Origin: Umbilicaria muhlenbergii
Taxonomy: Eukaryota > Ascomycota > Lecanoromycetes > Umbilicariales > Umbilicariaceae
DNA length: 64,000 bases
Direction of reading: 5' to 3'
Assembly (NCBI GenBank): GCA_000611775.1
Contig: KK106982.1
Location: forward strand, 1,596,643-1,660,642
In this document: one piece after another, positions 1 to 10,160 of the stretch
How positions within the stretch are numbered: position 1 is the stretch's first letter
How the letters are laid out: each line of letters starts with the position of its first letter
The notes under the pieces: generated by a model
Databases searched by the model: none
Seen by the model: only the letters and a program-made list of their open reading frames with translations
Told to the model about the DNA's origin: nothing
Program-made: the position numbers and the translations under genes

Positions 1-448
1 ATCGGCCTTCCGCTCCTGGGATACGCGAAAAACAACTCGGCTCGCTATTTCGGCGCTTTCCTCGCCACGATTGCCGGGAACGCCAACGTGCCTGCTGTGC
101 TGACGTACCAGGCCAACAACATCCGTGGGCAGTGGAAGCGCGCGTTTTGCTCGGCCACACTGGTCGGCGCTGGAGGTATAGGGGGCATTATTGGTTCGAC
201 TGTCTTCCGCGAGCAGGATTCGCCTGCATATGGTCCTGGAGTATGTAGATCCTTGGCCCCGTTCACATTGCGGATCAGGAAGTGAATCATTGCTAATGAT
301 GACCTAGATCCTGACTACTATCATTGCTAACGCGCTCATCGTTGTTATCACTGCAGCGCTGACATTCAAGTTCTGGCGGGCAAACAAGCGCGTCGCGGCT
401 GGTGGCAGGGCGATTGAGAACCAGCCGGGTTTCTTGTATACTATGTAA
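1..448 (+). CDS. MFS permease, anion:cation symporter (allantoate/nicotinate permease-like) family, 3' end
   Basis: Only the C-terminal part, about 126 residues, lies in the window; the 5' end is off the left edge. Exon 1 is open in frame 1 to base 240. An intron follows at 241-307 (67 nt, GTATGT donor, GCTAATGA branch-like motif near 291, TAG acceptor). Exon 2 runs 308-448 and ends in TAA. The residues around positions 36-80, with QANNIRGQWKRA and GAGGIGGIIGSTVF, are typical of the Dal5/Tna1-like fungal anion:cation symporter family, in which this is the last part of the 12-helix permease. Exon 2 gives the last hydrophobic helix (LIVVITAALTFKFW) followed by a basic tail ending GFLYTM, the usual end for the family. 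The transporter would act at the plasma membrane; substrate cannot be told from this part. Splicing is predicted, not proven. Confidence 0.88.
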
Positions 449-667
449 AGTTCACATCTTTGCGATCACCTTTTGGGATCGGCTTGACCTTTCTTGTCAT
501 CGTCTCAGGAGAGGTCACAGATGAGGAGTGGAAGTGAGAATACCGTCATCTTCAATGTGACGAAACAAAGCTTTCAAATATATATATGCCAAGCCTCATC
601 GGAACCGCCGTGGATGTAAATGAAGCCTTGCCACCAGGAGTCCTGAGAAACTCCGTTGAAAACCAAA

Positions 668-691
668 CCCCCTCGAGCAAAATCGAGGGGG
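668..691. repeat. Perfect 9-bp hairpin
   Basis: CCCCCTCGA and TCGAGGGGG are perfect reverse complements separated by the 6-base loop GCAAAA, followed by CTTTTG. It resembles an intrinsic terminator in shape but sits 220 bp past the permease stop in a fungal genome, so any role is unknown. Confidence 0.6.
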
Positions 692-1207
692 GCTTTTGAA
701 TTTCCCGGGCGACAACGACGCATGCGCAACGGGGATTCAACCAGGCTCAGTGACGTCGGCAGCCCCCACGAAGCTCGCCAGGACAGCGGCGCGGACTGTG
801 TACCGGCAGTCACACCCCCACCGTCACACCTCCCCAGGCCAACTTCAGGTAGTGAACGCCACACTCTGACGCGCCACGAAGACGGGTGTGTTTGTTAGTC
901 ATCAGACCGACATCACCAAAAAGGTTAACTAGACGGGTTGCCCCCGATTTGTCTGCCAACAGCATATCGAGGCGATGGAGTACTGCATGGGAGGACGAGG
1001 ACCAAGACGACGTTCGAACTGGTTTCCCAATCTTTCTCGCCGAGGCTTGCTTTCTCACCTGAGCACCAGTGCTTGAGTTGCCCGCGGCATCATCTTTCTC
1101 CACTATTCCTGTATGCAATTGCTCTTCACAATCATATTACAATCCTTGTCGTGCTCGTCACGTTGATGAGGACCACCTTTCGTATGGCGCAGCCACAAGC
1201 CTCAAGA

Positions 1208-1255
1208 CCCAAGACTCAAGACCAAAGTCTTGGGCCTTGGGCCTTGGGCCTTCCT
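1208..1255. repeat. Short inverted repeat running into a TTGGGCC triplicate
   Basis: CCCAAGAC (1208-1215) pairs with GTCTTGGG (1227-1234), and the second arm leads into three tandem copies of a 7-base unit (TTGGGCC). A simple-sequence feature with no evident function. Confidence 0.5.
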
Positions 1256-2000
1256 ATTCGATGACTTGCTGGCTGTTTCTCTTTGCGAGGCCCCTTATCG
1301 GTGGGCACTCACTCCTCGCTTTCATCATCTCAGGCGAAATGTCTCGGGTGGGCGCACAGGCGCTCCTTCGCACGCTGCGGTTCTTTCTGATGCTTGCTGC
1401 GTTCACGCCACGCGCGTGACTCCTGGTACCATCTATACTGCCGGAAGTTCTGTCTCTCTGTTCCGAGGCCTATGGAGAGAGTTGCCTGCTTCATGTTTAG
1501 TCAATACCTTGCAAGCAAGCTCCTTCGGCCTCAAACAGCTTCTCGTGCTTTCATTTGTGGCCGGCGACGCTCGAACAGCTCAATGATGTATGCGTCTCAG
1601 TATCATTCTAACAAAGGTCATTTGTTCCCTGGTCGCTTCACCTCGAACAGCGCCCGTCAACCTGTGGCGGTTATCTGTTTCACACTTTCTTCAATGGTCT
1701 TGTTTGATATTGAGCTGATTGAGCACGTCTCACAATGTGAAAGGGGAAGTGCTTCGTAAGAAAGAAGTTGCTATTAATACAATGCTGATGTCTGATCTCG
1801 TGTTTCGCAGCTCTAGGTGGTATTGTATGAGTGCTTGTTTGATGGTATCTTGTTCATTCGTGTGGCACCTTCTAGGCCTTCTTAGTATAATCATATATAA
1901 CATGTACACTACATGTCAGTTCTCTCTCAGCAAAGCGCCTCTATCTATCCTATTCGCCTCCATCATCAGTAGATGACATTGTCCACATCTTTCTCTTACC

Positions 2001-3424
2001 ATGTATATGCATACTTGTGCACTCAGATTTCTTACCATTTTGCTCCTCCTCTGGGGTCACTTTTCCACTGCCTACGGAAACAATATCACAGCTTCTGGCA
2101 ATCTTACCACCGTCAGAACAACCTCTACGCTGACTGTGGCGAGTGACGGCCGCGTATATGGATGGGTGGACGAGCCCCACGCACGAGGAACACTCACCAT
2201 TGTATGGTCTTGTCTATTCACGATTTTCATATGCACCTACACCATGCTATGCCTTAACGTCCCATCTGAAGACGAAACACCATGGGAGATTATACGCCGC
2301 CGCCTCTTCTGGATGGCCGTAGCAATTGCAGGGCCAGGGTTTGTACTCACCGCCGCCAGCGGTCAGTGGCGTTCAGCCAGAGACTCGGTCAAGGCTTTTA
2401 GAGCTTCAAACTACTCTCAGTGGACGATGCGACACGGCTTTTTCGCGGACATAGGCGGATTCCATCTCGTACCGCCGGATTCCCTCCTTTTCCGGTCACC
2501 GCCAAACACATTCATTGGCTTGTAACGCACAACCATATGCCATTTCCAGAGGTCACTTTGGCAGAGATAGAAGACAGGTCGAAGCAGGATACTGTTGCGA
2601 AAGTGGTCACCTGCTTTCAGATCGGATACTTGGTTCTCCAGTGCATCGGTCGTGTTGCTCATCAACTCGCAGTGACAACAATGGAACTGTCTGCGCTTGC
2701 CATCGTGGTCTGTTCCCTAATGACAAGCATGTGTTGGCTGCACAAACCTTCCAATGTCCGCACTCCAATCAAGTTGAAACTTGATACAAGCCTGGTGGAA
2801 GTACTCGAAGAAGCTGGAGAACTCGTAGCGGAGCCCTACAAACAAACGCCACTCGACTTCATCGATGATTTGTGCCCTAGTTGGTCACTGAATGTTCAAA
2901 CGTTTATGAAGATGCCGGTTCCCCCCTTGGAGAGACCAATGCCACGCCTGGGCAACGACAGACTACCTAATCTTAAGGGGTATCAAGAATGCATCCTCTG
3001 TTTCGCGACCTTGCTCTACGCTGCTATACATCTGATGGGTTGGAACTTTGTGTTTCCCACAAGGACAGAGAAAACGATGTGGAGGGTTTGCAGCATGACC
3101 CTCTTTGGCACTACCGTCGTGTTCTGGATTCTTGAGACATTCGCTGCTTGGCACCGTATAGGCCGCTTGCAGCGCTTCTTACGTCGGATATTCTGGAAAT
3201 CTGAACTTGCGGACGCGGAGAGGTCGAGGCTCTTCAGAGAAGAGGCTGCAAAGCTTCTTAAACAGCTACCCATGAAAGGCGAGTTCTGGAGCATCTTCCC
3301 ACTCGCCTGCGCGTACGCAGCCGCACGACTTTACATGATCATTGAGGTCATTCTTGGATTGCGAGTGGCGGATGCCAGTGTGTATCTAACTGTGAAGTGG
3401 GCAACGTACATTCGGCACGTCTGA
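2001..3424 (+). pseudogene. Fungal multi-pass membrane protein gene with one reading-frame break
   Basis: The first part reads from ATG 2001 with a signal-peptide-like start (residues 1-25, LTILLLLWG core), a luminal N-glycosylation-rich stretch (NNIT, NLT), the motif GWVDEPHARGTLTIVWSC and a second hydrophobic segment near residues 105-125. It then reaches the motif HGFFADIGGF. The second part reads in another frame from about 2480 to the stop at 3422-3424 and continues the same family with FPVTAKHIHWLV, several hydrophobic helices (VVTCFQIGYLVLQCIG, CILCFATLLYAAIHL) and the C-terminal motif VYLTVKWA. I recognise this as a common, uncharacterised fungal membrane-protein family in which these parts are continuous, about 470 residues in all. 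The frames meet around 2465-2490, and one base appears to be missing. A GT-AG intron could be drawn at 2471-2549, but it would remove family-conserved sequence, so I prefer a true frameshift or a sequencing error. Function unknown. Confidence 0.65.
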
Positions 3425-3612
3425 GGACTCGGAACGTTGGGCAATATTAGTGTAAGTGATTTCTGCAACATACGGATATTGCTTCGTCCCCTATCCTCAA
3501 ACACCACTTGACCAAGCGTTCAGAGGTGCCCCCTTCTCCCCTTCCGTCGGGTCTCGACCACGCAACCGAAATGACAGCCCGCACCCACCCGGAGCATCCG
3601 AACAAAACCCAC

Positions 3613-4637
3613 CTACCCACTCGTCCCCACAAAAACAACCAAGACGGCCGCATACGCCGCCGTCGCGGCCAGAATATCCTTCTTGGCCGCATCCTTCATA
3701 AACCAAGCCAACGCCACCGCGACCCCCAAAACACACAACGACGTCGTCAACAGCGTCGTCAACTCGGTCGGATGCAGCCGCATAATCAACATGGGCGCCA
3801 CCAGCGCCACTCCTCCAAACAGCGCCATCCGCGCCCGGTCCAAAAACTCCCTCGTCTGCTGCACGCGCGAGTCCTGCAGATGATGATACCCGCCATGGCC
3901 GGTGTAGTCCGAGACGTGCAGATAGGGTTCTTCGTCCGTGCGGGGGATGAGGCCCACGTCCGTGAAGATGGCGCCGTCGGCGTGCGCGGTCATGTAGAGG
4001 AGGTCGCGGAGGAAGGTGGCGATGCGCTTGTCGGAGCTGGGGGATTCGAGCATGTAGCGGAGATCGCGGAGGGCCTGGGCTGCAATCATCGTATCAGGGT
4101 CCTCGGTAGGATATAATATCAGGAATCATGGACAGGGAGAATAGATTTCCACAAAACAGATACGCACCGTAGTGCTTCATGGTCTTCCGGACGCGCTCCA
4201 TCTCCGCCGGGGTCGCCGCGTCGGCTTCCACAATCCGGCGGACCTGTGCCGCCAGCTGGCGGCGCAAATGGCAGATGGTCATGTGTTGCAGGGCGCGGAT
4301 CCGGATCGTCGGTATGCCATCTTTGGCCGTGTAGAGCGGCGCCGGCTTGTCCGGTCGCAGCGCTTCCGCCGCGAGCTGGTGCGGGAAGTCGAGAGGGATG
4401 CGGGAGACGCTGGCGGAGCGGCGGCGGCGGCGGAGCGGGCGTCCGAATTTGGGTGGGTGGGAGGGGATGCGCGGGCCGGCGGGGTCGTAGTCACGACGGG
4501 CCGTTAGGGGGTCTGGGAACAGGTCGGGGGGGTTTAGGGGATTGACTTCGGGGAGTCGGGAAAGGGGGGTGATTACCGTGATCGAATAAGCCGTCCTCGA
4601 GCTCGTAATGGGGTTGCGGCGGTGGGACGCCGGACAT
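3613..4637 (-). CDS. DUF6594 family membrane protein, three exons
   Basis: Predicted as complement(join(3613..4079, 4168..4512, 4577..4637)), giving 290 residues. Exon 1 starts at ATG 4637 (MSGVPPPQPHYELEDG). Intron 1 is 4513-4576 (GTAATC donor, CCCTAAAC branch, CCCAG acceptor) and intron 2 is 4080-4167 (GTGCGT donor, TTGCAG acceptor); both are phase 1 and the frame stays open throughout. Residues 1-60 are proline/arginine rich and look disordered. Residues 85-145 form the charged helical region (IRIRALQHM, LRRQLAAQV) typical of the family. Three C-terminal membrane helices lie near residues 219-237, 242-263 and 268-287, ending ILAATAAYAAVLVVFVG, the hallmark of DUF6594 proteins. The family has no established function. 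It faces the 2001-3424 gene tail to tail, about 190 bp apart. Splice sites are inferred from frame and consensus. Confidence 0.82.
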
Positions 4638-5547
4638 TGTTGACGAGTGTGGGGCTTGTGACAGTGTGGGAGAGCGGTGTCATTGAGATGAAGAGAGCGG
4701 GCGGGTGCGGAGAGATGGTTCAGTCCCGAGCTCAGCTCAGCTCATCTTGGCTTAGTGAGGCTCAAGCTGAGGAGCGGCAAGATGATATGCTGCCTGCCGA
4801 CCTGCCAGGCGGGGAAACACATCGTGTTCCAGGTGCCGACCCCTCGGATGGAGGAGTGAGGATCAAAGTCTCCAACCACGGCTCGCTTCGTAGGGAGAAG
4901 GGAAGTCGTGTCTGGGCCATGAGCTGTCCTCATCATCCACCGAGTACTGGGGATTGCATCCATGCGCTACCCCGTCTATGTCCGAATCGAGCCTAGCTAG
5001 CGCCAACGCACCAAACGTCCCAACCGATCCCCTCCACCTTCGCCGCCACCGTCCGGCCCGCTGCCGACTAGACTGGAAACGAAGAATATGAGTAGCCAGA
5101 CCAGTACACCACCGACTAACGAACAACCAAAAGCAGAGAGGGGAGGGAGTTTGGTTTTCGTTTGTAGTTGAAGCAGCTGATATGGAGGGGAGTTGATGTT
5201 GGGTGTTGTGGGTCGTGTTTCAGGGTAAGATGAATTGGTCCCGTAGGATCAAACATCTGCCGAGGCTGCTGGCAGTGCTTACTGTGCCCATGGCGGGCCG
5301 GGTTGGAAGCGTTGAGCGACTTACCGAGGTTAATATAACTAATATACACCCCATAATGATGTCCAATCCTAACCTGGAACAGAGGCAGTGAATTAAAACT
5401 ACTGGTAATCTAAGAGGAGAAGATGCCCACTCGTTTCTTGAGATCCGTTAACCTCACCCGATCTGTCCTTGGGTCAGGGAATCGAGAGGCGAGTTCGTTG
5501 TTAACAGCATCCGACTACATTCGGTTGTGACAAGGGCGAACCTTCCC
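4638..5547. other. Intergenic region, no gene supported
   Basis: This lies between the start of the DUF6594 gene and the 3' end of the deacetylase gene, both on the minus strand. The open frames here are short and not family-like. It should contain the DUF6594 promoter and the deacetylase 3' UTR. A run of GAGCTCAGCTCAGCTCA near 4729 is the only local repeat noticed. Confidence 0.55.
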
Positions 5548-6972
5548 TCACCAAAGCTCCCCCGCAACACCAATCCCACTCTCCCTCCCCCTCCTGAACC
5601 CAGCACTCCTCTCCTCTCTCTCCTCCCTCAACCTCTCCTCCACCGCCTGCCTGATGCCTCCCATATCCGGCGGGAGAATCTGCATCTGCACGCTCGGCGC
5701 CCCCTTGACATACCGCAACTGTTCCGAAATCGCCTCCACAATCTGATCAAGTTGCCGATCCGTATTCGCATTCCGATTGGGCTTGGTCTTCAATTCCGCA
5801 AACGTCGGACACAGGACGGGAGGACCGAAGTAGCTTCGGTAGGGGGTATATGCAGGCAGCTCTGGGTCGAGCATCGTGTCGCAACCGATGGCGATGGCGG
5901 TTTCGAGTGCCCAAGCACGTGCGACGTTGCGGGGTGTGTAGCCGCCTCCGCCGAGGAGGAGCAGAGGGAGGTTGAGGCGCTTGCAAAAGGCGACGCAGGC
6001 GGCGTGCGCTTTGACTTGGAGGTTGAAAGTGCCGATACGATCGCCGGCGAGACTGTCGGCGCCGCATTGGAGGACGATGGCCGTAGGTCGGTAATGCTCG
6101 ACGCATTTGTTGACGATGGTTCGGAAGACCCCTGAATACTGCGAATCGGATATACCATCATCAAGAGGGACATTGAGAGCGTGGTGTGCGCCAGGATTGC
6201 GAGGATTCTTGGGGCCGGTGGTTCCGATACCGCCGGTGTATGGGAAGAAACCGAAGGGGTCATACTTGTGGAAGGAGAGCGTCATGACGCGGTCAGAAGA
6301 CCAGAAGGCTTGTTCAACGCCGTCACCGTGGTGGACGTCGATGTCAATATACAGGACTCTCGGGTGGTAGCGAAGCAGCTGCAGGATGGAGAGCACAACG
6401 TCATTGATGTAACAGAAACCAGATGCGGAGTCCTTTCTCGCGTGATGGAGACCCCCCGACCAGTTGATGGCGATGTCGGATTGGCTATTGACGAGCTTAC
6501 GGGCAGCGTCAACGGAGGCGCCGGCGTACAGCGAGCAGTGTTCGAAAAGCCCTTCGAATAGCGGACAGTCTTGTGCGCCGAGGCCAAAGGCTCCGGGATC
6601 TTCGGCTGGACTGTATTGTGGCATGGCAGTTTGGAGGAATTCGATATAGTCAGATGTGTGGAACTCTTCCAGTTCCTCGGGAGTAGCCATACGCGACAGA
6701 TAAGAGTCCATGGCTACGTGCATACCATAGGACATGATGAGACTCTTGGTGAGGGTGAGACGAAACGGTTTCATGGGGTGATTCACGCCGAAATGATGCT
6801 TCTCGATCTCGGGATTCAAGTGCCATGAGACGCAGTATCCTTTGGGCCTGACAATACCGCTCCGGAGCGCCTGTTCTTCGATCATCGCTGCATATGCTGC
6901 ATTGTCTTGACTGCCGTGGTTGTCGTTAGGGATCTCATGTTCCTGTACAGTGTTGACCTTGGGTCGCTTCAT
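5548..6972 (-). CDS. hos2: Class I histone deacetylase, Hos2 type
   Basis: A zinc-dependent lysine deacetylase acting on acetylated histone tails in the nucleus; in fungi Hos2 is the catalytic subunit of the Set3 complex. From the chosen start (ATG 6972, MKRPKVN) it has 474 residues without introns. The frame stays open to an upstream ATG at 7095, but those extra 41 residues are hydrophobic and not family-like. Visible landmarks are GYCVSWHLNPEIEKHHFGVN near 45-64, the active-site His pair H176-H177 in SGGLHHA, zinc ligands D212 and H214 in DIDVHHGDG, the third ligand D311 in CGADSLAGDR, and the catalytic tyrosine Y345 in GGGGYTPRNVAR. The C-terminal PPDMGGIR and acidic/arginine-rich tail also fit Hos2 rather than Rpd3. 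All catalytic positions are intact, so the gene looks functional. Its neighbours give no operon-like link. Confidence 0.93.
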   Translation of the reverse strand: MKRPKVNTVQEHEIPNDNHGSQDNAAYAAMIEEQALRSGIVRPKGYCVSWHLNPEIEKHHFGVNHPMKPFRLTLTKSLIMSYGMHVAMDSYLSRMATPEELEEFHTSDYIEFLQTAMPQYSPAEDPGAFGLGAQDCPLFEGLFEHCSLYAGASVDAARKLVNSQSDIAINWSGGLHHARKDSASGFCYINDVVLSILQLLRYHPRVLYIDIDVHHGDGVEQAFWSSDRVMTLSFHKYDPFGFFPYTGGIGTTGPKNPRNPGAHHALNVPLDDGISDSQYSGVFRTIVNKCVEHYRPTAIVLQCGADSLAGDRIGTFNLQVKAHAACVAFCKRLNLPLLLLGGGGYTPRNVARAWALETAIAIGCDTMLDPELPAYTPYRSYFGPPVLCPTFAELKTKPNRNANTDRQLDQIVEAISEQLRYVKGAPSVQMQILPPDMGGIRQAVEERLREEREERSAGFRRGRESGIGVAGELW

Positions 6973-8059
6973 CGTGTCCTGGTCTTGGAGATTGATGGAA
7001 GTGAGTATGAAACATTCAGAGTCGAGATGATAAAGAAATGGCTGATGTAAGGTCATGCAATAAGTACACAACCTCACCAAGGTACATGAAATCAAAGAAC
7101 CTTAAGGTACGCATGGAGAGGCTAGCTTTTCTGAAGGGTGGTACTTCACTTTGTTAATATATGTAGACAGCCACGCGACATTCAGAGCGAGTAACAGTAA
7201 GGCATAGGAACAGCGCTCAGATAGGCACTTTCCGCTTCCCGCTTCCCGTCTCTCGCTTCCTGCATACCATACCTACATGTAGTCAATGTAGTCATCGATA
7301 GGGAAGGCGCAGTAGATTGCTCGGGACCTTCATCTTTAGCCGTTTACATCGGGCTTTGAGTGTGGTCTCATGTCGGCACCTTACTCTTGTAGCCAAGGGT
7401 TGGGACTAAGGGGGCTGATTGACGAGAGACTTGCATATCGCACCAGGCAGTGGGTCTGAAGGCTCTGGAAGAGACAAATTGCAACCTCGATGTCGTATGG
7501 TTTAATTACCGCTAGTTGCGAGCGCCACGCGACTTAGTCGCGGGTCGGCCCGCCCCTAGAGATCGGCGTGGTGTGGTCCGAGTGTAGCGTGCTACGAGAT
7601 AAGGACGTACTCGCACTCACGGTAGCAATAGGCAAATGCCCCACTTACGACCGCGCAATGGCGAGGTCCAGTAGCAAGAACGACTTTTTCCTTGCGCTGG
7701 TGCCAGTGCTAGACGCGGGTTGTGGACTAAGGATCGCGCTGTGGCTGGAACGATACAAGTTCAACTGGTGGGACTTCCACACCTGAGCCTCTCACTACTG
7801 TCTAACTTTCCCTACCTCCAGTGATTGATCACCTCACACTACGACTCAGTGCGCTCCTGTCCAGAAGATTACGGAGACAATGACTATCATGCAGCTACGG
7901 ATATACCCAAGTCCTCTCATTACAACCCAAACGCCAGGCAATTCATAGCGTGCCACAAATTCCCAGAGACAAGCGCGTGCCAGGGCCTTGAGCAACGCCC
8001 TTGCGACCTCTTCAAGGTATCATGAACTCCCTTACAAGACCCACAACGCTGGCAAAGCC
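6973..8059. other. Deacetylase upstream region and intergenic DNA
   Basis: Contains the 5' region of hos2 and, from about 7.2 kb, DNA without a convincing gene. Pyrimidine-rich runs (CTTCCCGCTTCCCG near 7230) could be promoter elements, and CGCGACTTAGTCGCG near 7527 is a short palindrome. Plus-strand frames at 7568-7786 and 7825-8025 show no family resemblance and are rejected as genes. Confidence 0.5.
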
Positions 8060-9216
8060 TCAGACGTCACACCATTGCTTCCCTTGACTAAAACAAGGAG
8101 CCGGATTCTCCTCCTTTCCCGTGTACCAGCCCTCGTCGATCAGTCGTCTCTCAGTGTCCAACCAATACTCGGCCTTCTTTCCATCCGGCGATTTCCAATC
8201 GAGATCACCAAGACGAGCGTGGACATTGCCGTAGCCCGGTGAAGGAACCTAGCGCCACAGTCAGCTTTTCCAGCAGATGGTAATCACGAAATACCTACCA
8301 CAACGAACATAGTACAGTCTCGAAAGGTCATTGCAGTCAAGAATTCGGGGTCATTCATGTTAGCTTGGAGGACGCCCTTGGGATCCAAATCCTGCTGCAA
8401 ACACCGTAGCAAGCGAATGATTAGATTCCAGGCGAAGAATTCCGTAAGGCGAGGCGCAAGCCATTCTCCGACCGAGGGCGGCCATTTGGAATGGTCCATG
8501 ATCCCTTTCACCGCTGAGTGCACCCTATGCGACTCCTCCGACAAGAGATCAAGCGGGCAAAGGTTGGACGGCGGACGCTGGAGGCTGGGAGCGTAATACG
8601 GCTCGTCATATTTGCCGGAGGCTTTCCTCATCGCTCTTAGCGCGCAGGTCCTGCATCTTACCGAGCCTGCGGGAGCCGACGGCGACTGGGCGAGCCACTT
8701 TGGTTTGAAGTCAATGACGACTTGTCCTTGATTGCCAGCGGGAGTCATGTCCGTAACTAGAGACCCGTATATCGCGTCCACGGCCAGGTAAGTTCCATGG
8801 CGCTTGCGGGGTCTGGTCCCCGCCTCGTCCATGAGACACAGATTCCGGTTGCAATCCGCTTGGAGACCTGGCGGCAGCTTCACTAACGTTTGCTGAACCA
8901 GATACGCGGAAGGTATCAAGGGTTGGATCACTTGTTCGAACTTCTCTTGGGACAGTAAGACGGATGTTGCCGACGGCAGGGCCTTGCGAAGCCGCAGCAG
9001 TTTGTTTTGGAAGATAGGGTCGTAGTGTAACACTGGCAGCTCTGATGGCGGAGGAGTAGATCTGCCGTCGCCGTATTCATGTAGACTGGCATCTGCTTCA
9101 CTGCTAGGACTTGGTGGAGGAAGGTTAAAGCGGTAAACGATGTTTGCTGCTCCCTCTGCGATGTACTCCAACGTTGCGTCGGATGGAAATTCAACAACAG
9201 CCATAACGATAGACAC
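8060..9216 (-). CDS. ipk1: Inositol-pentakisphosphate 2-kinase
   Basis: Phosphorylates inositol 1,3,4,5,6-pentakisphosphate at the 2-position to make phytate (IP6), which supports mRNA export and phosphate signalling. Predicted as complement(join(8060..8248, 8299..9216)), 368 residues. The 50-nt intron (8249-8298) has a GTAGGT donor, an AGCTGACTG branch and a GCTAG acceptor, phase 0. Motifs in order are EGAANIVYRF (21-30), KLLRLRK (72-78), the catalytic IDFKPKWLAQSPSAP block (168-182), RCRTCALR (187-194) and AMTFRDC (295-301). Exon 2 begins VPSPGYGNVHARLGDLDWKS and carries the usual C-terminal DTERRLIDEGWYTG segment. Start at ATG 9216, or at residue 5 (MAVVEFP), which would also fit the family. 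It is the last intact host gene before the repeat block. Confidence 0.9.
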
Positions 9217-9877
9217 GGTCAGTGTCCTCTACTAGGGTGGGCAAAGCAGTAAAAGACAATAATCTCTAAGAAGCAAAAGACTGCCTAAGATTAGGGTGTA
9301 GGAAGTGAAATTTTGTAGGGGTGTAAGTGCCATTTGTACCACTAGGTCTAGGTGAAACATCGGAGAGGCAACAAGAAATGCATAGCAAACGTTTGCGGCA
9401 ACCAGTGCAGCATTGCGCAAACGTATGAGCCACACAGGGGCGAGGTGAAGCCGCAGAAAGAGAAGGATATGGAAAGAGGATGTCTTTGATGTAGATTGAG
9501 GTATCTTCTAACGTAGAAAGCTAGTGTGGAGCTAAGCCCGAGGAGCGTTAGCGCTGAAGAAGGGCGATTACGGATTGGTTCAATTCAGTCAATTACTTGA
9601 ATAGGGACCACTAGCAAAGAAGTGCTTTGTTCAACTTGCTAACTGGTGGCTAGGAAAGCTTGAAGCAAAGCTTGAGAAAACTCCTGTTTTGGCACTAATG
9701 TGCCAAGGCGCTGACTAACCCCTTGACAGGCTCCCCCTCCCTGAAAAGACCGCCGCCCTCAGCGGTGCTCACATTTGCCAATTGGATCAATCAAACTACC
9801 CTTTTCATGTGGCACTATCTTTGCTAGCTTTCACCACAACCACAACTGTCTGGTTCAGTACTTGGTTCATAATAATC
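9217..9877. other. ipk1 upstream region up to the transposon edge
   Basis: About 660 bp with no supported gene. It should include the ipk1 promoter. Base composition is still that of the gene block. The last five bases before the first LTR, 9878-9882 (ATGTA), are the left copy of the target-site duplication of the G1 retroelement. Confidence 0.6.
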
Positions 9878-9882
9878 ATGTA

Positions 9883-10160
9883 TGTCAGGGCCACCATATA
9901 ATAGTACGACAGTACGACAAGTACGACACTATAGTACGACACTATAGTACGACATTATATAGACATGATGACTCAGCGCCTAGCGCCTTGGCATCAAGTA
10001 AAACTCTTCGCAAGGAGGTTCAGAAACCTGCTTCCTCAGTGATCAGTTTTGCCACTGAATAGAAGATGTATAACCACTGCATTGGCCCTATCATGACTTT
10101 TGCCTACGACACCCCGTTCAAACATCAGTACGACGACCGTCATACACTCAGCCCTTTACA
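9883..10160 (+). repeat. 5' LTR of G1
   Basis: Runs from TGTCAGGG to CTTTACA and contains tandem TACGACA-type units. Compared with its partner it keeps the C or G state at nearly all differing positions, so it is the less mutated copy. It marks the boundary between gene-rich and repeat DNA. Confidence 0.93.

Larger units (their letters stand above)
449..2000. other. Intergenic region, no gene supported
   Basis: Between the permease stop and the signal-peptide start of the next gene. Several open frames of 60-120 codons exist on both strands, but they overlap one another, lack family-like sequence and look like chance readings. The stretch contains a strong short hairpin (668-691), an imperfect CTTGGGC repeat (1208-1255) and normal base composition. 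It probably holds the 3' UTR of the permease and the promoter of the downstream gene. Confidence 0.6.

Noticed and set aside
656-1759. Overlapping plus-strand frames of 80-121 codons
   Set aside because: They overlap each other in different phases, have no recognisable domain and no start context or splice pattern that supports a gene.
2471-2549. Possible 79-nt intron that could join the two frames of the membrane-protein gene
   Set aside because: It would delete the conserved FPVTAKHIHWLV segment and has no good branch point; a frame break explains the sequence better.
6973-7095. N-terminal extension of the deacetylase to the upstream ATG at 7095
   Set aside because: The extra 41 residues are hydrophobic and unlike the family; the ATG at 6972 gives a normal Hos2 start.
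7825-8025. 66-codon plus-strand frame beside ipk1
   Set aside because: No family resemblance, low-complexity composition, and it lies opposite the likely ipk1 3' UTR.
9232-9435. 67-codon minus-strand frame with hydrophobic residues upstream of ipk1
   Set aside because: Short, not family-like, and placed in the expected ipk1 promoter and leader region.
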